A stretch of 64,000 nucleotides of DNA from Amaricoccus solimangrovi (lineage in GTDB: Bacteria; Pseudomonadota; Alphaproteobacteria; Rhodobacterales; Rhodobacteraceae), in assembly GCF_006385685.1 (NCBI RefSeq), contig NZ_VFRP01000007.1:1-64000 (forward strand), given 5' to 3'. The translations under genes and the position numbers were made by a program. Position 1 is the stretch's first letter, and every line of letters begins with the position of its first letter. The notes under the pieces were generated by a model. The model had not been told where the DNA came from. It did not search any database and saw only the letters and a list, made by a program, of their open reading frames with translations. Below are positions 54,197 through 62,222 of the stretch, piece after piece.

Positions 54197-55180
54197 ATGC
54201 GCACAGAGAAGGACCTGGAGCTGGTCGCCCTGACCAAACGCTATGGCGACAGTCTGGCGGTCGACTCGATCAACCATGTCTTCCCCGCCGGCGGCTATGT
54301 CTGCCTGCTCGGCCCCTCCGGCTGCGGCAAGAGTTCGACGCTGCGGATGATCGCGGGGCACGAGAGCGTCACCGAGGGCTCGATCGTGCTCGAAGGCGCC
54401 GAGATCGCGCATCTGCCGCCCGCCCGGCGCGGTACCGCGATGATGTTCCAGAGCTACGCGCTCTTCCCGCATCTCTCGGTCGAGGAGAACGTCGCCTTCA
54501 GCCTCAAGATGAAGGGCGTGGACAAGGCGACGCGGCTCGGCCGGGCGCGGGAGCTGCTCGAACTCGTCGACATGACGAAATTCGCCGGGCGGCTGCCGGC
54601 GCAGCTCTCGGGCGGGCAGCAGCAGCGCGTCGCGCTCGCGCGCGCGCTCATCACCAAGCCGCGCGTCCTGCTGCTCGACGAGCCGCTCTCCGCGCTCGAC
54701 CCCTTCCTGCGCGTGCGCATGCGCGCGGAGCTGAAGAAACTGCAGCGCGAGCTCGGCATCCTCTTCATCCACGTCACCCACGGCCAGGACGAGGCGCTCG
54801 CGCTCGCCGACCAGGTCGTGCTGATGAATGTCGGCAGGATCGAGCAGGCCGGCACGGCGCGCGACGTCTTCGACGCGCCGCGCACCGAATTCGTCGCCCG
54901 CTTCATGGGCGGGCACAACATCGTCGGCCGGCCCGGGGAACGCTACGCGGTCCGCTCCGACCGCGTCCGGCTCGACCGGAGCGCGGCATCCGGGCTGCGC
55001 GCGAGGGTCTCGGGGATCGAGTACCAGGGCGCCAGCGTCCATGTCGCCCTCGCCTGCCCCGGGGAGGGCGAACTGACCGCCGTCCTGCCCGACCGCGACT
55101 TCTTCGCCGCGCCGCTCGATCCCGAGGCCGCGGTCGGCGTGACCTGGGATCCCGCCGACCAGCACCGGCTCGGCGCCTGA
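54197..55180 (+). CDS. ABC transporter ATP-binding protein (PotA-like)
   Basis: A 327-residue ATPase of the spermidine/putrescine-type importers. Walker A G-P-S-G-C-G-K-S-S, Q-loop F-Q-S-Y-A-L-F-P, signature L-S-G-G-Q-Q-Q-R, Walker B L-L-L-D-E-P-L-S-A-L-D and the switch His in F-I-H-V-T-H. A C-terminal TOBE domain starts near residue 245. CCGGAGG lies five bases before the ATG. First gene of an operon with a Tat-exported binding protein, two permeases and a racemase. Confidence 0.95.
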   Translation: MRTEKDLELVALTKRYGDSLAVDSINHVFPAGGYVCLLGPSGCGKSSTLRMIAGHESVTEGSIVLEGAEIAHLPPARRGTAMMFQSYALFPHLSVEENVAFSLKMKGVDKATRLGRARELLELVDMTKFAGRLPAQLSGGQQQRVALARALITKPRVLLLDEPLSALDPFLRVRMRAELKKLQRELGILFIHVTHGQDEALALADQVVLMNVGRIEQAGTARDVFDAPRTEFVARFMGGHNIVGRPGERYAVRSDRVRLDRSAASGLRARVSGIEYQGASVHVALACPGEGELTAVLPDRDFFAAPLDPEAAVGVTWDPADQHRLGA

Positions 55181-55213
55181 ACGCCTGCCCGGCGCGGCCG
55201 GCCCGCGCCGCCG

Positions 55214-55251
55214 CCCATCACGCCCGCCCATCACGCCCGCCCATGACGCCG
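55214..55251. repeat. Small 13-base tandem repeat
   Basis: Two perfect copies of CCCATCACGCCCG and a third imperfect copy in the gap between the ABC ATPase and the binding-protein gene. Too short to suggest a function. Confidence 0.8.
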
Positions 55252-55284
55252 CCGGTCGCCCCGGCGGAAAACGAGGAGCCCCCG

Positions 55285-56589
55285 ATGACGAAGACCGACC
55301 TCCCGAAGACCGACCTTCCCAAGACCGGCGCCAGCCGCCGCGCGGTGCTGAGGGGCGCCGCGGCCACCGCCGCGCTCGCCGCCACGAACACGATCGGCGC
55401 GCCGATGATCTGGGCGCAGAACATCAAGGACGTGACGCTGCGCCAGTTCGGCACCGGCGTGTCGAACCTCAACGAGGTGGCGCAGAAGGTGAAGGAGGAT
55501 CTCGGCTTCACGCTCGAGATGACGGCGCTCGATTCCGACTCCGTCACCCAGCGCGCGGCGACCCAGCCGAACAGCTTCGACATCGCCGACATCGAATACT
55601 GGATCTGCAAGAAGGTCTGGCCGACCGGCAACCTTCAGGCGATGGATACGACGAAGATCAAATACTACGACAAGATCTCGCCGATCTTCACCACCGGCAA
55701 GCTGCGTCCCGACAGCGTGGTCGCGCAGGGCACCGCGCCCTCCAAGGTCGGCTTCGTGACCGAGGAAGGCTCGAAGGAATTCGCCGCCGAGCCGACGCGG
55801 TGGATGACGCTGATCCCGACGATCTACAACGCCGACACGCTCGGCATCCGCCCCGACCTGATCGGCCGGCCGATCGAGCACTGGTCGGAGCTTCTGAACC
55901 CCGAGTTCAAGGGCAAGGCCTCGATCCTCGACATCTCCTCGATCGGCATCATGGACATGGCCATGACCTGCGAGTCGATGGGCGAGATCCAGTACGGCGA
56001 CAAGGGCAACATGACCCGCGAGGAGATCGACAAGACCATCGCGATCTTCACCGAGGCCAAGAAGAACGGCCAGTTCCGCGCCTTCTGGAAGAGCTTCGAC
56101 GAGAGCGTGAACCTGATGGCCTCGGGCGAGGTGGTGATCCAGTCGATGTGGTCGCCCGCGATCACCGCCGTCAAGACCCGCGGCATCCCTTGCGTCTACC
56201 AGCCGCTCGCCGAGGGCTACCGCTCCTGGGGCGGCGGGCTCGGCCTCTCGAAGGCGCTCTCCGGGCTCGAGCTCGACGCGGCCTATGAGTACATCAACTG
56301 GTATCTCTCGGGCTGGGTCGGCGGCTTCCTGATGCGGCAGGGCTACTATTCCGCCGTGCCGGAGACGTCGAAGGAATTCATGTCCGAGAACGAATGGGGC
56401 TACTGGTACGAGGGCAAGCCCGCGACCGGCGACATCGTCTCGCCGCAGGGCCAGAAGCTCGCCGCCGCCGGCGAGACCCGCGACGGCGGCTCCTACGACG
56501 AGCGGATGGGCCATGTCGCCTGCTGGAACTCGGTGATGGACGAGAACCAGTACATGGTCCGCAAGTGGAACGAGTTCATCGCCTCCTGA
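55285..56589 (+). CDS. PotD-like substrate-binding protein, Tat-exported
   Basis: A 434-residue periplasmic solute-binding protein. The signal has a twin-arginine motif S-R-R-A-V-L-R-G followed by A-A-T-A-A-L-A-A, preceded by an unusual repeated leader (T-D-L-P-K-T-D-L-P-K-T-G). The mature part fits the spermidine/putrescine-type family (Y-N-A-D-T-L-G, W-S-E-L-L-N-P-E-F-K-G-K-A, S-G-E-V-V-I-Q-S-M-W). GAGGAG lies six bases before the ATG. The ligand is unknown; the linked hydantoin/Asp racemase suggests a ring amide or amino-acid derivative. A paired palindromic repeat begins inside its stop codon. Confidence 0.92.
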   Translation: MTKTDLPKTDLPKTGASRRAVLRGAAATAALAATNTIGAPMIWAQNIKDVTLRQFGTGVSNLNEVAQKVKEDLGFTLEMTALDSDSVTQRAATQPNSFDIADIEYWICKKVWPTGNLQAMDTTKIKYYDKISPIFTTGKLRPDSVVAQGTAPSKVGFVTEEGSKEFAAEPTRWMTLIPTIYNADTLGIRPDLIGRPIEHWSELLNPEFKGKASILDISSIGIMDMAMTCESMGEIQYGDKGNMTREEIDKTIAIFTEAKKNGQFRAFWKSFDESVNLMASGEVVIQSMWSPAITAVKTRGIPCVYQPLAEGYRSWGGGLGLSKALSGLELDAAYEYINWYLSGWVGGFLMRQGYYSAVPETSKEFMSENEWGYWYEGKPATGDIVSPQGQKLAAAGETRDGGSYDERMGHVACWNSVMDENQYMVRKWNEFIAS

Positions 56590-56661
56590 CGTAGGGCGGA
56601 CCCCGGTCCGCCATCCCATGCCCGGGCGGAGCGGACGGCGGACAGATGTCCGCCCTACGTC
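56588..56661. repeat. Palindromic repeat pair (TGTCCGCC family)
   Basis: Two GGCGGAC-type palindromes (56595-56612 and 56637-56654) in inverted arrangement, bounded by perfect 14-base arms (GACGTAGGGCGGAC at 56588-56601 and its complement at 56648-56661). The whole 74-base unit can fold into one long hairpin between the binding-protein and first permease genes. Same family as 14021-14110. Confidence 0.9.
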
Positions 56662-56685
56662 CGGGCTTTCCAAGCGCGAGGGATC

Positions 56686-57549
56686 ATGCAAGCCGAGAGG
56701 AAATCCGAAACGCTGACCGGCTGGCTGCTCGCGGCGCCGCTGACGCTGGTGCTGCTGTTCTTCCTGATCCTGCCGATCGCGATGATCTTCGTCGTCAGCT
56801 TCTGGGGGGCGACGGAATTCTCGATCTATCCGGCGTTCCAGTTCGACAACTACCAGTTCCTGTTCTCCTCCCCCGTCACCTACCAGGTCTTCGCCAAGAC
56901 CTTCATGTACGCGGGCGTGACCTGGGCCTGCACGCTGGTGATCGGCTTCGCGGTCGCGCATTTCCTCGCCTTTCACGTGCGGAGCCTGACCTGGCAGATC
57001 GCACTCTTCCTGCTCTGCACGATCCCGTTCTGGACCTCGAACATCATCCGGATGATCTCCTGGATCCCGTTCCTCGGCCGCAACGGCATCGCCAATTCGA
57101 CGCTGATGGAACTCGGCATCATCCGGGAGCCGCTCGAATGGCTGCTCTATTCCGATTTCGCGGTGATCCTCGCCTTCGTGCATCTCTACACGCTCTTCAT
57201 GGTGGTGCCGATCTTCAACACCATGATGCGGATCGACAGATCGCTGATCGAGGCGGCGCGCGACAACGGCGCCTCGGGCTTCCAGATCCTCACCAACGTG
57301 ATCATCCCGCTGACCAAGCCCGGGATCATGATCGGCTCGATCTTCGTCGTGACGCTGGTGATGGGCGATTTCGTCACCGTGCGGATCATGTCGGGCTCGC
57401 AATCGGCCAATGTCGGGCGGCTGATCTCGAACGACATCGGCCTCTTGCAATACCCGTCCGCGGCCGCGACCGCGATGGTGCTGCTCGCGACCGTGCTCAT
57501 CATGATCGCGATCATGCTGCGCTTCGTGAACATCCGGAAGGAACTCTGA
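56686..57549 (+). CDS. ABC transporter permease (PotB-like)
   Basis: A 287-residue inner-membrane permease with about six helices and the EAA motif I-E-A-A-R-D-N-G-A-S-G-F-Q-I-L-T-N-V-I-I-P. Starts 24 bases after the palindromic repeat pair and is one base from the second permease gene. It forms the channel with the next gene and is driven by the ATPase at 54197. Confidence 0.94.
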   Translation: MQAERKSETLTGWLLAAPLTLVLLFFLILPIAMIFVVSFWGATEFSIYPAFQFDNYQFLFSSPVTYQVFAKTFMYAGVTWACTLVIGFAVAHFLAFHVRSLTWQIALFLLCTIPFWTSNIIRMISWIPFLGRNGIANSTLMELGIIREPLEWLLYSDFAVILAFVHLYTLFMVVPIFNTMMRIDRSLIEAARDNGASGFQILTNVIIPLTKPGIMIGSIFVVTLVMGDFVTVRIMSGSQSANVGRLISNDIGLLQYPSAAATAMVLLATVLIMIAIMLRFVNIRKEL

Positions 57550-57550
57550 G

Positions 57551-58393
57551 ATGGACGAGAGACGCCCGCGCTCCTTCTACCTGCTCGCGGCCTTCTTCGC
57601 GCTCTTCATCCTGTTCCTCTACGGGCCCACGATCACCATCGGCATCCTGAGCTTCCAGGGGCCGGAGGGGGGGCTGACCTTCCCGATGCGCGGGGTCTCG
57701 ACGCACTGGTTCGAGGAACTGTTCCGGCGGCAGTCTGTCGGCGACATCTGGGGCGCCTGGCGGCGGTCGGTCGTGCTCGGCCTCATGGTGATGGTCGCGA
57801 CCGTGGTGGTCTCGGTCATGGGCGGGCTTGCCTTCCGCAAGCGGTTCCTGGGCTCCGGGCCGCTCTTCTATCTCATCATCACCAGCCTCATCATCCCGTC
57901 GATCCTGATCTCGCTCGGCGTCGGCCTCATCTTCTCCCAGCTCGGCTGGGACGTGCACTGGGCGACGAGCGGCTTCGGGTCGCAGCTCACCTGGACGCTG
58001 CCCTTCGGCCTCCTGATCATGTTCGCGGTCTTCAACCGGTTCGATCGGGCCTATGAGGAGGCCGCGCGCGACCAGGGCGCGACGGCCTGGCAGACGGCGC
58101 GCCACGTGGTGATCCCGATCATCGGCTCGAGCCTGATCGGCGTCGCGCTCTTCGGCTTCACGCTCTCCTACGACGAATTCGCCCGGACGCTGCTGACGGC
58201 GGGGAGCCACAACACGCTGCCGCTCGAGATCTACGGGATGACGACCAATGTCACCTCGCCGGTGATCTTCGCGCTCGGCACGCTGACGACGGTCTTCTCC
58301 TTCCTCATCATCGCGGTCTTCCTGATCGTCGCGATCACCTCGCAGCGGCGGCGGGCGCGGCGCGGGTCGGACGCGGGCCAGGGGATGGTCTGA
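57551..58393 (+). CDS. ABC transporter permease (PotC-like)
   Basis: A 280-residue second permease. EAA motif E-E-A-A-R-D-Q-G-A-T-A-W-Q-T-A-R-H-V-V-I-P, six hydrophobic helices and a basic C-terminal tail (Q-R-R-R-A-R-R). It lies between the first permease and the racemase gene, seven bases before the latter, so all are one operon. Confidence 0.94.
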   Translation: MDERRPRSFYLLAAFFALFILFLYGPTITIGILSFQGPEGGLTFPMRGVSTHWFEELFRRQSVGDIWGAWRRSVVLGLMVMVATVVVSVMGGLAFRKRFLGSGPLFYLIITSLIIPSILISLGVGLIFSQLGWDVHWATSGFGSQLTWTLPFGLLIMFAVFNRFDRAYEEAARDQGATAWQTARHVVIPIIGSSLIGVALFGFTLSYDEFARTLLTAGSHNTLPLEIYGMTTNVTSPVIFALGTLTTVFSFLIIAVFLIVAITSQRRRARRGSDAGQGMV

Positions 58394-58400
58394 GCCCGCG

Positions 58401-59042
58401 ATGATCCGGCTGCTCCTCATCAATCCCAACAGCACCGAGCGGATGACCGAGACCATCGCCGCCGCCGCCCGCGCGGTCGCGGCGCCCGATGTCGAGATCA
58501 TCGCGCGGACCAACCGCGCCGGCCCGCCCTCGATCCAGGGCGAGGCGGACGGGGCGGCGGCGGTGCCGGGGCTGCTCGCCGAGATCGCGGCGGCGGCGGG
58601 CGCGGCGGACGCGGTCGTGATCTGCTGCTTCGACGACACCGGGCTCGCCGAGGCGCGGGCCGCCGCGCCCTGCCCGGTCATCGGCATCGGCCAGGCCGCC
58701 TGTCACGCCGCCGAACTGCTCGGCAAACCCTACAGCGTCGTGACCACGCTCGCGGTCTCGGTGCCGATCCTCGAGGCCAATCTGGCGGCCTACGGGCTCG
58801 CCCACTGCCGGCGGGTGCGGGCGAGCGGGGTGCCGGTGCTCGCGATCGAGGGCGCGGCGGCGAGCATCTCCGCGGAGGTCGGCCGGGCGAAGGCGGAGGA
58901 CGGGGCGGAGGCGATCGTGCTCGGCTGCGCCGGGATGGCGGACCTGCCCGCCGCGCTCGCCGCGGAGCACGGCATCCCGGTGATCGACGGCGTCGCCGCG
59001 GCCTGCGGGCTGGCGCGCACGCTCGTCACGCTTCGAAGCTGA
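58401..59042 (+). CDS. Aspartate/glutamate/hydantoin racemase family protein
   Basis: A 213-residue racemase. I-N-P-N-S-T-E-R-M-T at the start, the two catalytic cysteines in I-C-C-F-D-D-T-G-L and V-L-G-C-A-G-M-A-D, and I-G-I-G-Q-A-A are the family marks of hydantoin racemases. It probably racemises a 5-substituted hydantoin or an amino acid imported by the adjacent ABC system. No hydantoinase or carbamoylase gene lies in the window. The gene is the last of the operon. Confidence 0.9.
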   Translation: MIRLLLINPNSTERMTETIAAAARAVAAPDVEIIARTNRAGPPSIQGEADGAAAVPGLLAEIAAAAGAADAVVICCFDDTGLAEARAAAPCPVIGIGQAACHAAELLGKPYSVVTTLAVSVPILEANLAAYGLAHCRRVRASGVPVLAIEGAAASISAEVGRAKAEDGAEAIVLGCAGMADLPAALAAEHGIPVIDGVAAACGLARTLVTLRS

Positions 59043-59387
59043 CCGCGCTCAGGCGGCGCCGAGGAAGAAGCGCGCCATCCCGGCCGAGGCGTCGGGCCCG
59101 GCGGGATCGCGAATTCCGCCGCCACGGCGCGCGTCACGCCCGCGAGGATCGCGGGCTCGCCCCCGTTCCGGCAGGCAACGGATCGCGCCCCGCGCCCCGC
59201 CGGGGCTAGACGAGGATCAGCCCGCGCGCCTGAGATATGGCGCGACCGGCCCCCCGCGGAAAACGATTCCGCGCGGGCGCGGACCATCGTCGGGATCCCG
59301 CCGCCCGGCCGCGCGACGCCGGGGATCGGGCGGGCTTTCGCGGGCATCCGACTTGAATGCGCGGTTCCCATGGTCTAACTGCCTGGG
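59043..59387. other. Gap with a possible minus-strand esterase remnant
   Basis: 345 bases without an intact gene. Reading minus from about 59119 to TGA at 59049-59051 gives R-D-P-A-G-P-D-A-S-A-G-M-A-R-F-F-L-G-A-A, which resembles the C-terminus of PHB-depolymerase-like esterases (P-A-G-P-D-A-S-x-x-M-x-R-F-F-L). Upstream the frame degenerates. The rest is GC-rich with no clear signals apart from the short leader of the Rrf2 gene. Confidence 0.4.
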
Positions 59388-59849
59388 ATGATTTCGCAAA
59401 AGACGAAATACGCGATCAAGGCGCTGATCACCCTCGCCCAGGAACAGGCCGAGGGGGGCGCCTCGCTGCGGATCGAGGAAATCGCCAACCGCTCGAACAC
59501 GCCCAAGCGCTTCCTCGAGCATATCCTGATCGACATCCGCAACGCCGGCGTGATCGGCAGCCGGCGCGGCCGGGACGGCGGCTACATGCTGATCAAGCCG
59601 CCCGAGAGCATCTCGATCAGCGACGTGCTGCGGATGATCGACGGCCCGATCGCGCCCCTGCCCTGCCTGTCGCGACGCGCCTATCAGCGCTGCGAGGACT
59701 GCCTCGACGAGCGGACCTGCCGCATCCGCAAGGTCTTCGGCGACCTCTACGCCGCCTATCTGCTGATGGTCGAATCCCTGACGCTGGCCGATCTGATGCG
59801 GGATGATTCGCTCATTGAATCCACGCCGGAACTCGACATAATTCCCTGA
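59388..59849 (+). CDS. Rrf2-family regulator with four cysteines
   Basis: A 153-residue winged-helix regulator. HTH: M-I-S-Q-K-T-K-Y-A-I-K-A-L, L-R-I-E-E-I-A-N-R-S-N-T-P-K-R-F-L-E, I-G-S-R-R-G-R-D-G-G-Y-M-L. Cys residues at 93, 102, 105 and 111 (P-C-L, R-C-E-D-C and T-C-R) could ligate an Fe-S cluster as in IscR or RirA, though spacing differs from both. It sits directly upstream of the sulfate ABC operon with an AT-rich dyad between, so it likely controls sulfate uptake in response to sulfur or Fe-S status, as CymR does. Confidence 0.9.
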   Translation: MISQKTKYAIKALITLAQEQAEGGASLRIEEIANRSNTPKRFLEHILIDIRNAGVIGSRRGRDGGYMLIKPPESISISDVLRMIDGPIAPLPCLSRRAYQRCEDCLDERTCRIRKVFGDLYAAYLLMVESLTLADLMRDDSLIESTPELDIIP

Positions 59850-59899
59850 TTTTTATTCGGAAAACTCTTTTTCGCCGAGCTCCCTCTTAATTCTTGATT

Positions 59900-59922
59900 A
59901 TCACGATGAAACCTGTCGTGAT
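59900..59922. promoter_or_regulatory. Dyad upstream of sulfate ABC operon
   Basis: ATCACGA, nine bases, TCGTGAT, in a strikingly AT-rich 90-base gap. It lies 27-49 bases before the binding-protein ATG. Probable operator for the adjacent Rrf2 regulator or promoter control element. A TTAA-N7-TTAT motif just upstream is a poor CtrA match. Confidence 0.55.
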
Positions 59923-59948
59923 TAGCGGGAATTAACCTGGAGGCTCGC

Positions 59949-61121
59949 ATGCCCAGCATTCACCCCGCGACTGGCCACCCGCCTTCGCCGCCCGCGGACC
60001 GGACCGGCGCGGAGGCCTATGTGGCGCTGTTCGACGTCTACGGCACGCTGCATCTCGCCCCGCCGCCCGCGGCGCGGTGGCATCCGGCCGGCACCCGGGA
60101 GGCGCGCCCGGCGCGCCGCTGGCCCGCCGGGATCGCCGCCGCGCTGCTCGCGGGCGCGGCGCTTCTGACGGGGGGCGGCGCGAGCGCCGAGACGCTGCTC
60201 AACGTCTCCTACGACCCGACGCGCGAACTCTACCGCGACTACAACGCCGCCTTCGGCAGGCACTGGGAGGCCGAGGGCAACGCGCCGCTCGAGATCGCCG
60301 CCTCGCATGGCGGATCGGGCGCGCAGGCGCGCGCCGTGATCGAGGGGCTCGACGCCCAGGTGGTGACGCTGGCGCTCGCCTCCGACGTCGCCGCGATCGC
60401 GGAGAAGTCGGGCAAGATCCCCGCCGACTGGCAGGAGAAGCTGCCCCACAACTCCGCGCCCTATACCTCGACGATCGTCTTCCTGGTGCGCGCCGGCAAT
60501 CCGAAGGGCATCGCGGACTGGGGCGATCTCGTGAAGGACGGGGTCGAGGTCATCACGCCGAACCCGAAGACCTCGGGCGGGGCGCGCTGGAACTACCTCG
60601 CGGCCTGGGCCTGGGCCGACAGGACCTTCGGCCACGACGAGGCGAGGATCAGGGACTACATGGGCCAGCTCTTCGCGCATGTGCCGGTGCTCGATACCGG
60701 GGCGCGCGGGGCGACGACGACCTTCGCCCAGCGCGGGATCGGCGACGCGCTGCTGGCCTGGGAGAACGAGGCCTTCCTCGCGCTCAACGAGCTCGGCCCC
60801 GACCAGTTCGAGATCGTCGTCCCCTCCGTCTCGATCCTCGCCGAGCCGACCGTGGCGCTCGTGCCCGGCAACCTCCATTCCGAGGAGCAGGGCAAGGCCG
60901 CGGGCGAATATCTCGAATGGCTCTACAGCCCCGAGGCGCAGGCGATCGCGGCGAAACACTACTACCGCGTCTGGGACACGTCGAAGGCCGATCCCGCCGA
61001 CGTGGCGCGCTTCCCGAAGCTCGATCTCGTCTCGATCGACGATTTCGGCGGCTGGGCGAAGGCGCAGCCCGAGCATTTCGGCGACGGCGGCGTGTTCGAC
61101 CAGATCTACAAGCCGAGGTAG
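59949..61121 (+). CDS. Sulfate/thiosulfate-binding protein with N-terminal extension
   Basis: A 390-residue periplasmic sulfate-binding protein. From residue 81 on (E-T-L-L-N-V-S-Y-D-P-T-R-E-L-Y, S-H-G-G-S-G-A-Q-A-R-A-V, N-P-K-T-S-G-G-A-R-W-N-Y) it is a typical Sbp/CysP. The signal peptide is at about 55-80 (R-R-W-P-A-G-I-A-A-A-L-L-A-G-A), so about 55 extra residues precede it, with no usable start in between. TGGAGG seven bases before ATG 59949 supports that start. The extension could be an unusually long n-region or a fused upstream peptide. Confidence 0.92.
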   Translation: MPSIHPATGHPPSPPADRTGAEAYVALFDVYGTLHLAPPPAARWHPAGTREARPARRWPAGIAAALLAGAALLTGGGASAETLLNVSYDPTRELYRDYNAAFGRHWEAEGNAPLEIAASHGGSGAQARAVIEGLDAQVVTLALASDVAAIAEKSGKIPADWQEKLPHNSAPYTSTIVFLVRAGNPKGIADWGDLVKDGVEVITPNPKTSGGARWNYLAAWAWADRTFGHDEARIRDYMGQLFAHVPVLDTGARGATTTFAQRGIGDALLAWENEAFLALNELGPDQFEIVVPSVSILAEPTVALVPGNLHSEEQGKAAGEYLEWLYSPEAQAIAAKHYYRVWDTSKADPADVARFPKLDLVSIDDFGGWAKAQPEHFGDGGVFDQIYKPR

Positions 61122-61128
61122 GCGGACG

Positions 61129-61968
61129 ATGCGCGGTCTTTCCCTTCGCTCTCCCTCGCCGATGCCGGGTTTCGGCCTCGCCGCCGGGATCACCTTCACG
61201 CTGCTCTCGCTCGTCGTGCTGATCCCGATCGCGGCCCTGATCGCGCGGGGCGCGGATATCGGCCTCGCGCATTTCCTCGCCACGGTGGGGACCGAGCGGG
61301 TGCTCTCGGCGCTCTGGCTCTCGTTCCGCCTCGCCTTCCTCGCGGCGCTCTTCAACCTCGTGCTCGGCCTCGCGGTCGCCTGGATGCTGGCGCGCTACGA
61401 CTTCCCCGGCCGCCGGCTGATCGACGCGGCCGTGGACCTGCCCTTCGCGCTGCCGACGGCGGTGGCCGGCATCGCGCTCACGACGCTCTACGCGCCGAAC
61501 GGGCTGGTCGGCCATGTCTTCCAGGGGTTCGGCGTCCGGATCGCCTATACCGAACTCGGCATCTGGCTCGCGCTGGTCTTCGTCAGCCTGCCCTTCGTCG
61601 TGCGCACGGTCCAGCCGGTGATCGAGGAGATCGAGCGCGAGGTCGAGGAGGCCTCGGCCACGCTCGGCGCCCACCGGCTCCGGACCTTCGTCCGTGTGAT
61701 CCTGCCGATGCTGACGCCCGCGCTCCTGACCGGCTTCGCGCTCGGCCTCGCGCGCGCGGTCGGCGAATACGGCTCGGTGATCTTCATCGCCGGCAACCTG
61801 CCCTACAAGACCGAGATCGCGCCGCTCCTGATCGTGATCCGGCTCGAGGAATTCGACTACGAGGGCGCGATCTGCATCGCGCTCGCGATGCTCGCGATCT
61901 CCTTCCTGATGCTGCTCGTCATCAATCTCGTCCAGGTCCTGAGCCGACGGAGGTATGGCAATGCCTGA
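61129..61968 (+). CDS. cysT: Sulfate ABC transporter permease CysT
   Basis: A 279-residue permease with six helices and the CysT/CysU signatures F-P-G-R-R-L-I-D-A-A-V-D-L-P-F-A-L-P-T-A-V-A-G-I-A-L and the EAA loop V-E-E-A-S-A-T-L-G-A-H-R. ATG 61129, seven bases after the binding-protein stop, is the start; the frame extends far upstream through antisense. A small membrane gene overlaps its end. Confidence 0.95.
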   Translation: MRGLSLRSPSPMPGFGLAAGITFTLLSLVVLIPIAALIARGADIGLAHFLATVGTERVLSALWLSFRLAFLAALFNLVLGLAVAWMLARYDFPGRRLIDAAVDLPFALPTAVAGIALTTLYAPNGLVGHVFQGFGVRIAYTELGIWLALVFVSLPFVVRTVQPVIEEIEREVEEASATLGAHRLRTFVRVILPMLTPALLTGFALGLARAVGEYGSVIFIAGNLPYKTEIAPLLIVIRLEEFDYEGAICIALAMLAISFLMLLVINLVQVLSRRRYGNA

Positions 61969-62200
61969 ACATGTGCGAAACGCGCTGCCCTTCATGGCCC
62001 TCGGTCTCGGCGCCGCCGTGACCGCGAGCGGAACCCTGCTTCTCTCGGGCGGCGGATTTCTCGCCGCGCTCGCGCTCTACATGCTGACCGGCTCGGCCAC
62101 GCTCGGCCTCGCCGCCTTCGTCCAGGCGGCGCGGCCGCTCCGCCCGCGGCTCGCCCGGCTCCTCGCGCGCCGGCGCCGGCCGGCGCTGCTCTCCCACTGA
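61961..62200 (+). CDS. Small membrane protein inside the cys operon
   Basis: A 79-residue protein with two hydrophobic helices (F-M-A-L-G-L-G-A-A-V-T-A-S-G and F-L-A-A-L-A-L-Y-M-L-T-G-S) and a basic tail R-R-R-R. GGAGG seven bases upstream selects ATG 61961 over ATG 61955. It overlaps cysT by eight bases and precedes cysW by 22 bases. I know no standard component of sulfate ABC systems with this form; function unknown. Confidence 0.75.
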   Translation: MPEHVRNALPFMALGLGAAVTASGTLLLSGGGFLAALALYMLTGSATLGLAAFVQAARPLRPRLARLLARRRRPALLSH

Positions 62201-62222
62201 CGCGACAAGGAAAGAACCGGCC

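Noticed and set aside
54997-55221. Overlapping frames antisense to the ABC ATPase end
   Set aside because: No start signals or domain content; shadows of the TOBE domain.
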